Origin: Streptomyces sp. CG1
GTDB taxonomy: Bacteria; Actinomycetota; Actinomycetes; Streptomycetales; Streptomycetaceae
Direction of reading: 5' to 3'
Assembly: GCF_041080625.1 (NCBI RefSeq)
Contig: NZ_CP163518.1
Coordinates: 3,348,001-3,412,000, forward strand
Length of the DNA: 64,000 nucleotides
Shown here: positions 25,445-34,250 of the stretch, piece after piece
Numbering within the stretch: the stretch's first letter is position 1
How the letters are laid out: every line of letters starts with the position of its first letter
Translations under genes and position numbers: made by a program
The notes under the pieces: generated by a model
Databases searched by the model: none
Seen by the model: only the letters and a program-made list of their open reading frames with translations
What the model was told of the DNA's origin: nothing

Positions 25445-26386
25445 TCACCCGCGTTTCAGCCCCAGCACCTCCGCCGCCGCGAAGGTCTCCCCCGGCGGCC
25501 GGTCCGCGTAGTGCGGGGTGAGCAGCGCGTCGAGTTCGTCGTACGTGAACGTCTCCTGCTTGCTGTCGAACTTGGCCTGCACCCGCGGCCGTTCCACGAT
25601 CGCGACCATGCCGCCGTGTACGACGAGCAGCTGGCCGTTGATCCGGTCGGCGGCCGGAGCGGCCAGATAGCCGACGAGCGGGGCGACATGCTCGGGGGCC
25701 AGCGGGTCCAGGCCCTCGTCCGGCAGCTGGAAGCCGGCGAACACGTCCTCGGTCATCCGGGTCCGGGCGCGCGGGCAGATCGCATTGGCCGTGACGCCGT
25801 ACTTGGCGAGCGCGAGGGCCGTGGAGGTGGTCAGCCCGACGATGCCGCCTTTCGCGGCCGCGTAGTTGGGCTGGCCCGCGGAGCCGGCGAGGAACGCCTC
25901 CGAGGAGGTGTTCACGATCCGCCCGTAGACCTTCGCTCCGCCGGCCGCCTTGGACCGCTCCCGCCAGTGCGCGGCGGCGAAGTGGGTGGTGTTGAAGTGG
26001 CCCTTGAGGTGGACGCGGATCACCGAGTCCCACTCGTCCTCGGTCATCGAGAAGACCATGCGGTCGCGCAGGATGCCCGCGTTGTTGACGAGGATGTCCA
26101 GCTTGCCGAACTCGGCGATCGCCAACTGTATGAGTTCCCGGGCCTGTTGGAAGTCGGCGACGTCCCCGGTGTGGGCGACCGCCCGGCCGCCCTGGTCGCG
26201 TATCTCTGCGGCGACCTCTTCGGCCGGGCCCGCCGAGGCCTCGCCCGAGCCGTCCCTGCCGGGCCGCCCGTAGTCGTTGACGACGACGGCCGCGCCGAGC
26301 CGGGCGAGTTCCACGGCCTCGGCCCGGCCGAGCCCGCGTCCGGCGCCGGTGACGACGGCGGACAGTCCTTCAAGTGGCAGTGACAT
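25445..26386 (-). CDS. SDR-family oxidoreductase, likely beta-hydroxyacyl dehydrogenase type
   Basis: A protein of 313 residues from the ATG at 26386. TGAGRGLG lies at residues 13-20. NNAGIL and the catalytic NTSSEAF...YAAAKGG with Tyr and Lys follow. The N-terminal VVVNDYGRPGRDGSGEAS segment resembles the dehydrogenase domain of multifunctional enzyme 2 (17-beta-HSD type 4), which oxidises 3-hydroxyacyl-CoA. It is the last gene of a three-gene unit with an alcohol dehydrogenase and a MaoC hydratase, consistent with beta-oxidation of a sterol side chain or fatty acid. Confidence 0.9.
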   Translation of the reverse strand: MSLPLEGLSAVVTGAGRGLGRAEAVELARLGAAVVVNDYGRPGRDGSGEASAGPAEEVAAEIRDQGGRAVAHTGDVADFQQARELIQLAIAEFGKLDILVNNAGILRDRMVFSMTEDEWDSVIRVHLKGHFNTTHFAAAHWRERSKAAGGAKVYGRIVNTSSEAFLAGSAGQPNYAAAKGGIVGLTTSTALALAKYGVTANAICPRARTRMTEDVFAGFQLPDEGLDPLAPEHVAPLVGYLAAPAADRINGQLLVVHGGMVAIVERPRVQAKFDSKQETFTYDELDALLTPHYADRPPGETFAAAEVLGLKRG

Positions 26387-26396
26387 CGGCGGGTCC

Positions 26397-27473
26397 TCAG
26401 ATCTCGATGCACGTACGCAGGGCGGCCCCGGTACGCATCTGGTCCAGTGCCTCGTTGATCTCGGCCAGTGGGACCCGGTGGGTGATCAGGCCCGCCAGGT
26501 CGATACGTCCGGCCCGCCACAGGGCGATCGCGCGCTCGTAGGAGCGCAGCACGTCGCCGCCGCCGTACATGGACGGCAGTATGCGCTTCTCGTCGAAGAA
26601 CAGCTCGAACATGTTGAGCTGCAGGAAGTCGTCCATGGCGCCGGCGCCGATCACGACGAGGGTGCCGCCGCGCCGGGTGTTCTCGTAGGCGGTGCGGGCG
26701 GTGGCCGACCTGCCGACGACCTCGAAGACGTAGTCGAAGCCCTCGCCTCCGGTGACCTGCTGCCTGGCCTCGGCCAGCTCGTCCGGTGACACCGCCTTCG
26801 TGGCGCCGAACCTGAGGGCGGACTCACGCCGGGACGCGACCGGGTCCACCGCGACGATCTCGGCGGCGCCCTTCAGCCGCGCCCCCTGCACCGCCGAGAT
26901 GCCGACGCCTCCGCAGCCGATGACGGCGACGGACGAACCGGCCTGCACATCGGCGGTGTTGAGCGCGGCGCCCAGTCCGGTGGTGACCCCGCAGCCGATC
27001 AGCGCGGCGATGTCGAAGGGCACGTCCTCCGGGATGGGCACCGCGCAGCCGGCGTCGACCACGACCTCCTCGGCGAAGGTGCCGGTGCCGGCGAAGCCGA
27101 AGACGTCACCGCTCGTGCGCTTGAAGTTCGGGGTGCCGGCGTTCATGAACCCGGCCAGGCACAGCTGGGTCTGGCCGCGCTTGCAGGCCGGACAGGCGCC
27201 GCAGGCGGGCAGCCAGCACAGCACGACCCGGTCGCCGGGATTCAACCCCCGTACCCCGTCCCCGGCTTCGAGAATCTCACCCGCGCCTTCGTGGCCCGGC
27301 ACGAACGGCGCGGGCTGCGGCAGCACGCCGCTCATCGCGGACAGGTCCGAGTGGCACAGCCCGGTGGCCCGCACCCGGACCCTGACCTTGCCGGGCCCGA
27401 AGCCCACTGCCTCGACGTCGTCGAGGACCTCCAGCTTTTCCTGGCCGATCTCGTGCAGTACGGCTGCGCGCAT
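26397..27473 (-). CDS. Zinc-dependent alcohol dehydrogenase (class III-like)
   Basis: A medium-chain dehydrogenase of 358 residues from the ATG at 27473. The catalytic zinc ligands are Cys40, His61 and Glu62 (ATGLCHSD, PGHEGAGEI). The structural zinc has four Cys at 91, 94, 97 and 105. The NAD motif VIGCGGVGISAVQGA is near residues 175-190. It lies 10 bp before the SDR gene and 29 bp after MaoC on the same strand, so it is part of the operon behind the KstR-type site. The substrate is probably a primary or secondary alcohol derived from lipid breakdown. Confidence 0.93.
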   Translation of the reverse strand: MRAAVLHEIGQEKLEVLDDVEAVGFGPGKVRVRVRATGLCHSDLSAMSGVLPQPAPFVPGHEGAGEILEAGDGVRGLNPGDRVVLCWLPACGACPACKRGQTQLCLAGFMNAGTPNFKRTSGDVFGFAGTGTFAEEVVVDAGCAVPIPEDVPFDIAALIGCGVTTGLGAALNTADVQAGSSVAVIGCGGVGISAVQGARLKGAAEIVAVDPVASRRESALRFGATKAVSPDELAEARQQVTGGEGFDYVFEVVGRSATARTAYENTRRGGTLVVIGAGAMDDFLQLNMFELFFDEKRILPSMYGGGDVLRSYERAIALWRAGRIDLAGLITHRVPLAEINEALDQMRTGAALRTCIEI

Positions 27474-27502
27474 GGTGCGGCTCCCCTCAACTGCCTACTG
27501 GA

Positions 27503-28378
27503 TCAAGAGTGTTCAACGATCGTGTCGGCGAGGACGGGCGCGTCACCGCGCTCCACCGCGCTCACGGCCACCCGGACGCTCCCCTCGCCCTGCCACATGC
27601 GGATGCGCAGGGTCTCCCCGGGGAACACGACCCCGGCGAACCGGGTCGTGTACGACCGGACCCGGTTCACGTCCCCGCCGAGCAGGGTGTCCACGACCGC
27701 CTTGAGCGTGATGCCGTAGGTGCACAGCCCGTGCAGGATCGGCCTGTCGAAGCCGGCACGCCTCGCGAACTCGGGATCGGCGTGCAGCGGGTTCCAGTCG
27801 CCGGAGAGGCGGTAGAGGAGGGCCTGGTCTTCGCGGATCGGGCGTTCGACGGTCCGGTCGGGCTCACCGACGGGCGGTTCGAGGCGCGCGGAAGGACCGC
27901 GATCGCCGCCCCATCCGCCTTCGCCTCGTACGAAGATCTGGGCGTCGTTGGTCCACAGCGGGCCGTCGGCGTCGGCGACCTCGGTGCGCAGGACCAGGAT
28001 GGCGGCCTTGCCCTTGTCGTAGACGGCGGCGAGCCGGTGGGTCGCGGTCGCCGTGCCCTCGGCCGGGACGGGGCGGTGGATCTCCAGCGTCTGCCCGCCG
28101 TGCAGGACCTTGGCGAGTTCGACCTCCACACCGGGCAGGGACAAGCCGCTGATCACGCCGGGTGCGCCGGAGCCCGCGACGGTGGCGAAGCTCGGCAGGA
28201 CGTGCAGCCGGGACTCCAGGATGTAGCGCAGTTCGTCGGGGTCCGTGGCGGGGCTGTGTTTGTCGGGATTCGCGGCCGCGCCGATGCCGAGGTGATAGAG
28301 CTGGACGTCCTTCGTGGTCCAGGAGATGTCCCCGGTACGGGGCTCGGCCGCGAGGGCTTTGGCTGCGTCGATGGGCAT
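27503..28378 (-). CDS. MaoC-family enoyl-CoA hydratase, double hot-dog
   Basis: A protein of 291 residues from the ATG at 28378 (MPIDAAKALAAEP), with an earlier in-frame start at 28399. The hydratase-2 motif GDWNPLHADPEFARRAGF, with catalytic Asp and His, lies near residues 194-211. The N-terminal half is the second, non-catalytic hot-dog. This is the arrangement of R-specific enoyl-CoA hydratases such as those of sterol side-chain degradation. It is the first gene of the MaoC/alcohol dehydrogenase/SDR unit, 79 bp downstream of a KstR-type operator. Confidence 0.92.
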   Translation of the reverse strand: MPIDAAKALAAEPRTGDISWTTKDVQLYHLGIGAAANPDKHSPATDPDELRYILESRLHVLPSFATVAGSGAPGVISGLSLPGVEVELAKVLHGGQTLEIHRPVPAEGTATATHRLAAVYDKGKAAILVLRTEVADADGPLWTNDAQIFVRGEGGWGGDRGPSARLEPPVGEPDRTVERPIREDQALLYRLSGDWNPLHADPEFARRAGFDRPILHGLCTYGITLKAVVDTLLGGDVNRVRSYTTRFAGVVFPGETLRIRMWQGEGSVRVAVSAVERGDAPVLADTIVEHS

Positions 28379-28456
28379 ACGGCTCCTGTGGCGGTTCAAG
28401 ACCCCGGCACGGCCGTCCGCACCGTCGGCCGCACCGAGGTCGTCCTTGGGGCGGAT

Positions 28457-28472
28457 CTAGAACGCGTTCCAG
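28457..28472. promoter_or_regulatory. KstR-type operator before the MaoC operon
   Basis: CTAGAACGCGTTCCAG contains TAGAACGCGTTCCA, which matches the published KstR pattern TnnAACnnGTTnnA at every fixed position. It is nearly identical to the sites at 35449 and 50059. Control by the KstR-like protein encoded at 50226 is inferred. Confidence 0.75.
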
Positions 28473-28702
28473 TCCAGCGCCCTCTGTATAGCCGAGCGCT
28501 CCGCAGTTGTGAAGGCTCCTGACGAGGTGTCAGGTATCGCGGCCGGTGACATTTGTACTGCCCGAGTCCGTACATGCGCATCTGCCCGGAGCCGGGCGCG
28601 AGTGTCATCATCGTGCTGATGGCATGGCCGGAACCGTTCGGTTCGTACGCTGTGCCGTCGTACCGCCGTGCGGCGGGGACCAGCTGATCGGGGGACACGG
28701 AA
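28473..28702. other. Intergenic region before the histidine kinase gene
   Basis: With the operator and the MaoC leader, this is a 324-bp gap between divergent genes. Apart from a ribosome site (GGGGGACACGGAA) before the kinase start and a weak dyad around TCATCATCGTGCTGATGG at 28608-28625, I see no gene or RNA in it. Confidence 0.5.
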
Positions 28703-29974
28703 ATGACGGTGTGGCGCAGAGTACGGTGCCAGGCGCGGGCCTGGCAGGCGGAGCGGCTCGAGTGGAAGGCGGAGTACGAGCGCTTCAAGGCCGCGCGGCG
28801 GGCCGCCGGGAAGCGGGGCGAGCATCCGGACGTCGACCATCCGGGCCCGCCGCCCACCGGCTTCGCGCTGCTGCCCTGGCTGCTGATGGGGATGGGGGCC
28901 TTCTCCAACCTGCTCCAGGGCAAGACCCCGAACCCGCTGATCGGCGGCCTGGGCCTGCTGGCCTTCAACTCTCTGTACGTCTACGTCACGTTCCGCGCCT
29001 TCCACCGGGAGACGCGCGAGGCGGTCTCCACCCGGGTGGCGCTGGGGCTGATGGGCCTGGTGACCACGGGCCTGGCCCTCGGTTACGGCGGCACCTGGCT
29101 GTTTTTCTTCCCGCTGCTGGGGCTCGCGACGGGCGCGGTGCTGCGCGGCCCGTGGCTGGGCCGTACGGGTCTGCTGCTCGCCGCGTACGCGGGTGCGATC
29201 TCCGGCGTCCGCGAGGGCGGAGACGCGGTGAACATCGCCTATGGCACCTTCCTCTCCAGCATGGTGACCGCCGCGATCCTCGGTCTGTCCGAGGCCGTAC
29301 GGGAGCTGCGCGCCGCCCGCGAGGAGCTGGCCCGCCGCGCGGTGGAGAAGGAGCGGCTGCGCTTCTCGCGGGATCTGCACGACCTGCTGGGGCACACGCT
29401 GTCGGTGATCGTGGTGAAGTCGGAGGCGGCCCGGCGGCTGGCCGCGCGCGACATGGACGCGGCGCTGGGCCAGATCACGGACATCGAGTCGGTGGGCCGG
29501 CAGGCGCTCACCGAGATCCGGGAGGCGGTGACCGGCTACCGGGAGGGCAGCCTCGCCACCGAGCTGACCCGGGCCCGCTCGGCGCTGTCCGCGGCGAGCG
29601 TGGAGCCGGTGGTACGGCAGTCCGGTACGCCGCTGGAACCGCAGACCGAGGCGCTGCTCGGCTGGGTGGTGCGCGAGGCGGTCACCAATGTGGTCCGGCA
29701 CAGCGACGCGAGCCGCTGTGAGATCACCGTGGACAGCGGCACCGAGCAGGTCCGGCTGACCGTCACCGACAACGGCAGCGGCACACCCGTGAGCCGGCCG
29801 CAGCCGGGCATCGGCGGCACGGGCCTGAAGGGGCTGGCCGAGCGCCTCGCGGCGGCGGGCGGCTCGCTGACGGCCGGCCCGTCGCCACGCGGCGGTTTCA
29901 CGGTGACCGCCGAACTCCCTGTGCAGTCGGCGGAGTACGCGGAAGCGGTGGCTACGGCGCCCAGGGCGAGCTGA
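28703..29974 (+). CDS. Sensor histidine kinase, HisKA_3 (NarL/DesK) family
   Basis: A protein of 423 residues from the ATG at 28703. The N-terminal 50 residues are charged. Four to five membrane helices follow to about residue 195, then a coiled segment and the HisKA_3 dimerisation box FSRDLHDLLGHTLS with the phosphorylated His226. The HATPase domain shows the N box VVREAVTNVVRHS and the G motifs TDNGSGT and GTGLKGLAERL. It should sense a membrane or cell-envelope signal and phosphorylate the DesR-type regulator at 31852. The partner is separated from it by a reverse-strand GH54 gene, with a 23-bp overlap of the 3' ends. Confidence 0.93.
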   Translation: MTVWRRVRCQARAWQAERLEWKAEYERFKAARRAAGKRGEHPDVDHPGPPPTGFALLPWLLMGMGAFSNLLQGKTPNPLIGGLGLLAFNSLYVYVTFRAFHRETREAVSTRVALGLMGLVTTGLALGYGGTWLFFFPLLGLATGAVLRGPWLGRTGLLLAAYAGAISGVREGGDAVNIAYGTFLSSMVTAAILGLSEAVRELRAAREELARRAVEKERLRFSRDLHDLLGHTLSVIVVKSEAARRLAARDMDAALGQITDIESVGRQALTEIREAVTGYREGSLATELTRARSALSAASVEPVVRQSGTPLEPQTEALLGWVVREAVTNVVRHSDASRCEITVDSGTEQVRLTVTDNGSGTPVSRPQPGIGGTGLKGLAERLAAAGGSLTAGPSPRGGFTVTAELPVQSAEYAEAVATAPRAS

Positions 29975-31550
29975 GCGCCCAGCTGACGTCGTCGGTCCAG
30001 GACGTGCTGTTGTCGAAGTCGTTGGACCCGCCGTCGCTCGCTATGTACAGGTTGTAGTTGTAGTGGCGCAGATATCTGGTCGGGTAGTTGTACGAGGCGA
30101 ACGAAGTGCCGCTGCCGCTCTTGCCGGTCTGCGGGCAGAAGGTGGCGTCGGACCGGAACTGGGCGGTGCCGTCCATGGGCTGCCGGTAGAGCTTGAAGTT
30201 GTAGTGGCGCAGGAAGTCGCCGGGGTAGTTGCGCGATTCGAAGGAGACACAGGAGCTGTCGGCGAGCCCCTTGCGGACGATCCAGGTGGCGTCGTTCTTG
30301 TCCAGGCTGGAGCTGCTGGACGTGATGGCGGAGACGACGCCGGCGTCGTTCTGGTGGCGGACGTAGTCGCTGGTGCAGCAGGACGTGGTCGCGCGCAGTG
30401 AGATCTCCGAGCCGGCGCCCAGCGTGCCGGTGCTGCCGGTCGCGCCGCCGTAGCCGACGGACACGATGTTCGCCTGGACGGCGTTGTCGGCGGCGTCGGT
30501 CGGGATGCCGGAGGTCATGACGCCCTCGAAGAAGGAGCCGATGGAGCCGTTGCTGTTGTCGCCGCCGGTGCCGAGGACGATCGCGCCCTCCTGGTGCATC
30601 GGCGAGTATCCACTGGTGGTCGGCTCACCCCCGGAATAGGTGGTCGTGAGCCCGCCCGATTGCGCATTCCCGTATTTCAGCGCGAAATGGTTCTGGCCGT
30701 TGTTCTTGAGCAGCGCGGTCACGAAAGGCAGGGGTCCGGTGCCGGTGTTGGAGGTGTTCTTGCTGTATCCGGCATCCGACTGGAACAGCCCGTTCTCCAG
30801 GTCGGCCTGCACCCAGGGGCCCTGTCCGTAGCAGGGCGAGAACCAGCACTCGGTGCCGAAGTTGATGGCGTCCATGTGCCCGTTGCCGGTGTCCTTGTTG
30901 TTGGTCTCGGCGTTGCCGTAGTCGAAGCAGCAGGAGCCGTTGACATGGGTGCCGGACGTCACCATGTACATCCCCTCGGCACCGCCGTTGGTGGCGACGC
31001 CGGAGGTGGAGTCGTTCCGGTAGCCCATGCCGGCGGAGATCTCCAGGCCGTAGACCTGGTGGCCGCCGACGGTCACCGGGAGCGCGTCGGCGGGCGCCCC
31101 GACATCGGCCTTGCCGGCGCCGCCCGCGCCCTCGACCGTGAGGTCGTTGTGGCGCGCGGACTGGTCGTAGATCTTGGTGATGATGCAGGTCGTGCCGGAA
31201 CAGAAGGAGTCCTGGGCGGCCGCGTTGGCGTATCCGCCGACGGACAGCAGACCGATGTTCGCGGTGGCCCCGTCGGATGCTCGCTGCACCTGGTAGAGCG
31301 AGCCGTTGTACGAGGAGTACAGCGCCCGGGCCAGGCTGTGCGCGGCGACGCAGGGGGTACCCGCGGCGGCGTAGACGTCACAGGGCAGCGAACTCGCGGC
31401 GGCGGCCTGGGGCACACCCACGCCGAGGAGCAGCGCGGCGAGCGTCGCACCGACGGCGAGCACGGACAGCGCGGCACTTCTCAGGCGCCGGGGGCGCGGA
31501 GGCCGCAGAAGGCGCAGAAGGCGCGGGAGGCGGGGGGTTTCGGGGAGCAA
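29952..31550 (-). CDS. Secreted alpha-L-arabinofuranosidase, GH54 with CBM42 (AbfB)
   Basis: A protein of 532 residues from a TTG at 31550, preceded by GAGGT five bases upstream. The frame continues further upstream without a ribosome site. The signal peptide is Arg/Leu-rich with SAALSVLAVGATLAALLLGV and ends at QAAAAS. The catalytic GH54 domain begins LPCDVYAAAGTPCVAAHS and includes the Cys-Cys and Glu/Asp region SCCFDYGNAETNN. The C-terminal CBM42 has repeated SRNYPGDFLRHYNFKLY and YNYPTRYLRHYNYNLY arabinose-binding units. It removes arabinose side chains from arabinan and arabinoxylan outside the cell. Confidence 0.94.
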   Translation of the reverse strand: MLPETPRLPRLLRLLRPPRPRRLRSAALSVLAVGATLAALLLGVGVPQAAAASSLPCDVYAAAGTPCVAAHSLARALYSSYNGSLYQVQRASDGATANIGLLSVGGYANAAAQDSFCSGTTCIITKIYDQSARHNDLTVEGAGGAGKADVGAPADALPVTVGGHQVYGLEISAGMGYRNDSTSGVATNGGAEGMYMVTSGTHVNGSCCFDYGNAETNNKDTGNGHMDAINFGTECWFSPCYGQGPWVQADLENGLFQSDAGYSKNTSNTGTGPLPFVTALLKNNGQNHFALKYGNAQSGGLTTTYSGGEPTTSGYSPMHQEGAIVLGTGGDNSNGSIGSFFEGVMTSGIPTDAADNAVQANIVSVGYGGATGSTGTLGAGSEISLRATTSCCTSDYVRHQNDAGVVSAITSSSSSLDKNDATWIVRKGLADSSCVSFESRNYPGDFLRHYNFKLYRQPMDGTAQFRSDATFCPQTGKSGSGTSFASYNYPTRYLRHYNYNLYIASDGGSNDFDNSTSWTDDVSWALSSPWAP

Positions 31551-31851
31551 GGTGCACCTCGGTTCGTCTCGGGGCAGCCTGTTCCGTATCTCGGACGACG
31601 TTCGATCGAAATACCGAACCCATTCGACTGCCAAATTGCAGGGGGATTTCAGAAATGCAGGGGCGATTGTTTGCACGCCGCTCGCGGCCGTCAACCCCCG
31701 CTGCACCGAATCAAGCGGATTCTTTGCTGGCGACCGGTGAACACCGGGCAACTAACGTAAGAAACCCGCCTCTTCGGGCACCAGTCAGACGATGATCACA
31801 AAACCCTCGGCACGACCGGGCGGATCGGCCCGGTGGCCGTAACCTGAGCCC
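31551..31851. other. Intergenic region between GH54 gene and response regulator
   Basis: A 301-bp region between divergent genes. It is more AT-rich than its flanks and contains the perfect palindrome TTCGATCGAA at 31601-31610 and the sequence AAATACCGAAC beside it. These could be sites for a sugar-responsive repressor of the arabinofuranosidase gene. No coding sequence is seen. Confidence 0.4.
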
Positions 31852-32493
31852 ATGAACGAGATGCCCCGGGACCATCGGCCCGCCAAGTCCATTCGGGTGC
31901 TGCTCGCCGAGGACCAGGGGATGATGCGCGGGGCCCTCGCGCTGCTGCTCGGCATGGAGGACGACATCGAGGTCGTCGCCCAGCTCTCCCGCGGCGACGA
32001 GATCGTCGAGGCGGCGCTGCTGCACCGGCCGGACGTGGCTCTGCTGGACATCGAACTGCCCGGCACCAGCGGCCTGGACGCGGCGGCCGAGCTGCGCAAG
32101 CAGGCGCCCGACTGCCGGGTGCTGATCCTCACCACCTTCGGCCGGCCCGGCTATCTGCGCCGGGCCATGGAGGCCGGGGCGGCCGGGTTCCTGGTCAAGG
32201 ACGGGCCCGTGGAGGAACTGGCGGCGGCGATCCGGCGCGTGCTCACCGGGGAGACCGTCGTCGACCCGGCACTGGCCGCCGCCGCGCTCAGCGCCGGACC
32301 GAGCCCGCTGACGGCCCGTGAGTGCGATGTGCTGAAGGCGTCCGTGGACGGGGCGACGGTCGCCGACATCGCCGGCCGGCTGCATCTGTCCGAGTCGACC
32401 GTCCGCAACTACCTCTCCTCGGCCATCGGCAAGACCGGCACCCGGAACCGGGCGGAGGCCGTACGGGAGGCCCGGCAGCAGGGGTGGCTGTGA
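31852..32493 (+). CDS. Response regulator, NarL/DesR family
   Basis: A protein of 213 residues from the ATG at 31852. The receiver domain has the acidic pair Glu20-Asp21, the phospho-acceptor Asp66 in VALLDIELPG, and the conserved Lys in FLVKDGP. The LuxR-type DNA-binding domain at the C-terminus includes LTARECDVLKASVDGATVAD and LHLSESTVRNYLSSAIGK. It is the likely partner of the HisKA_3 kinase 1.9 kb upstream on the same strand. DesR-type systems in other bacteria respond to membrane fluidity or cell-envelope state. Confidence 0.93.
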   Translation: MNEMPRDHRPAKSIRVLLAEDQGMMRGALALLLGMEDDIEVVAQLSRGDEIVEAALLHRPDVALLDIELPGTSGLDAAAELRKQAPDCRVLILTTFGRPGYLRRAMEAGAAGFLVKDGPVEELAAAIRRVLTGETVVDPALAAAALSAGPSPLTARECDVLKASVDGATVADIAGRLHLSESTVRNYLSSAIGKTGTRNRAEAVREARQQGWL

Positions 32494-32503
32494 GTCACGC
32501 GCG

Positions 32504-32653
32504 CTACTGGACCCGCTCCAGCGTCGACTGGACCAGGTCCTCGGCGGCGTGCTGCTCCCCCGTGAGGAGGAATGCCGTACGCATCAGCCGCGGCCAGCGG
32601 CCGACCATGGAGCTCTGGAACTCCTCGCTCCGAGCCTGCTTCCCATCTCCCAT
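32504..32653 (-). pseudogene. 3'-truncated SigE-family sigma-factor stub
   Basis: A 49-codon frame from the ATG at 32653, preceded by AAGGGA, reads EEFQSSMVGRWPRLMRTAFL followed by LTGEQHAAEDLVQSTLERV and a stop. This is the start of region 2 of actinobacterial ECF sigma factors of the SigE/SigJ type, which normally continue for about 170 residues. All DNA-binding regions are missing, so it cannot act as a sigma factor. The cut lies 10 bp beyond the response-regulator stop. Confidence 0.7.
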
Positions 32654-32705
32654 GGGCACGTCCCTTGATGTCAGAAGGAGCCCATGAGCCGCCCGGACCG
32701 TTGCC

Positions 32706-34187
32706 TCATCCGCGTGAAGCCGCGGAATCCTTTCCGGCGGCCCGCGCCGCGGCCGTCGCCGTCGCCGGGTTCCTCCGCGGCAGCCACAGCAGCATCACCA
32801 CCGCCCCGCCCAGCAGTACCGCCGTACTGGCGCGGAAGGCCAGCGCGTAGCCGTCCGTCAGCGCCTCGGGGCCGTGGCCGCTGCCCGTCCCGGCCGCGGC
32901 GACGGTCGACATCACGGCGAGGCCCAGCGAACCGCCCATCGTGCGCGAGGTGTTGACCAGCCCCGACACCACACCGGCCTCGCCCGGCGCCGCCCCGGAC
33001 GTGGCGAGGGCGGCGAGCGGGGTCGCCGCCAGACCCGCGCCGAGCATCATCAGGATTCCCGGGATCATGATCGCGGTGAGATACGCCTCGTGCGCGCTCA
33101 TCGTCGACTGCCAGCCGAAGCCGGCCGCGGCCACCAGCGTGCCCAGCGCCGCCACGGTCCGCGCGCCCGCCGTCCGCATCAGGCGCGGTGCCACCTTGGA
33201 GCCGACGACCACGGACAGCGAGCTGGGCACCAGGGCGAGACCGGCCTGAAGCGGCGAGTAGCCGAGGACGTTCTGGGCGTAGAGCGTCATGAAGTACCAC
33301 ATGCAGAACATGGCCGAGCCGGAGAGGAACATCGCCGCGTTCGCCGACGCGACCGAGCGCAGCCGGAGCAGCCCGAGCGGCATCAGCGGGGCCGCCGTAC
33401 GGGCCTCGGCCAGCAGGAACAGACCGATCAGCAGCAGCCCGGCGAGCAGCGGCAGCAGTGTGTCCGGGGCCGTCCAGCCCGCCGCCTCCGTCTGCGAGAT
33501 GCCGTAGGCCAGGGTCGCGAGGCCCGCCGTGACCAGCAGCGCGCCCGGCAGGTCCAGGCGCCGCCCGTCCCCCGCCCGGCTCTCGCTGAGCCACACCACC
33601 GAGCCGGCCAGCACCAGGGCGCCCACCGGCACGTTGATCAGCAGCACCCAGCGCCAGTCCAGCACGTCCACGAGGACTCCGCCGACCAGTCCGCCCGCGG
33701 CTCCGCCACCGGCGCCGACCGCGGTCCAGGTCGCTATCGCCCGCGCCCGCGCCGCCCCCTCCGGCACCGCGGATGTCAGCAGGGTCAGCGTCGAGGGGGC
33801 CAGGACCGCCGCGCCGAGCCCCTGCACGGCCCGCGCCAGCAGCAGCTGCCAGCCCTCCTGGGCGAGGCCGCCGCCCAGCGAGGCCAGTGTGAACAGGCCG
33901 AGGCCGACCAGGAACATCCGCTTGCGCCCGTACAGATCGCCGGCCCGGCCGCCGAGCAGCATGAACCCGGCGAAGGCGATGGCGTACGCGTTCACCACCC
34001 ACTGCAGACCGGACGGGGTCAGGCCGAGGCCGGTCCGCATGGACGGCAGGGCGACGTTCACCACCGACACATCGAGGACGACCAGGAACTGTCCGGCGCA
34101 GGCGAGCGCCACGACCAGCCAGGTGGGCGCGGTCGTACGGCGGGATCTGTGAGGTGCGGTGTCGGCGGCTTCGAGCATGGGTGTCAT
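32706..34187 (-). CDS. MFS multidrug exporter, DHA2 (EmrB/QacA) 14-helix family
   Basis: A protein of 493 residues from the ATG at 34187, with a second ATG three codons later. Motif D1 FLVVLDVSVVNVALPSM, motif A GGRAGDLYGRKRMFLVG and motif C-like sequence support proton-coupled drug export with 14 helices. It is transcribed alone. The nearest same-strand gene, the lipid-transfer thiolase, ends 63 bp before this gene's start. The substrate is not inferable. Confidence 0.92.
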   Translation of the reverse strand: MTPMLEAADTAPHRSRRTTAPTWLVVALACAGQFLVVLDVSVVNVALPSMRTGLGLTPSGLQWVVNAYAIAFAGFMLLGGRAGDLYGRKRMFLVGLGLFTLASLGGGLAQEGWQLLLARAVQGLGAAVLAPSTLTLLTSAVPEGAARARAIATWTAVGAGGGAAGGLVGGVLVDVLDWRWVLLINVPVGALVLAGSVVWLSESRAGDGRRLDLPGALLVTAGLATLAYGISQTEAAGWTAPDTLLPLLAGLLLIGLFLLAEARTAAPLMPLGLLRLRSVASANAAMFLSGSAMFCMWYFMTLYAQNVLGYSPLQAGLALVPSSLSVVVGSKVAPRLMRTAGARTVAALGTLVAAAGFGWQSTMSAHEAYLTAIMIPGILMMLGAGLAATPLAALATSGAAPGEAGVVSGLVNTSRTMGGSLGLAVMSTVAAAGTGSGHGPEALTDGYALAFRASTAVLLGGAVVMLLWLPRRNPATATAAARAAGKDSAASRG

Positions 34188-34250
34188 GCTCTCAACCCGG
34201 TTACGGTCCTTGCATCGGCATTTCGGACCAGCGGGAGTAGGACGTCCGGC

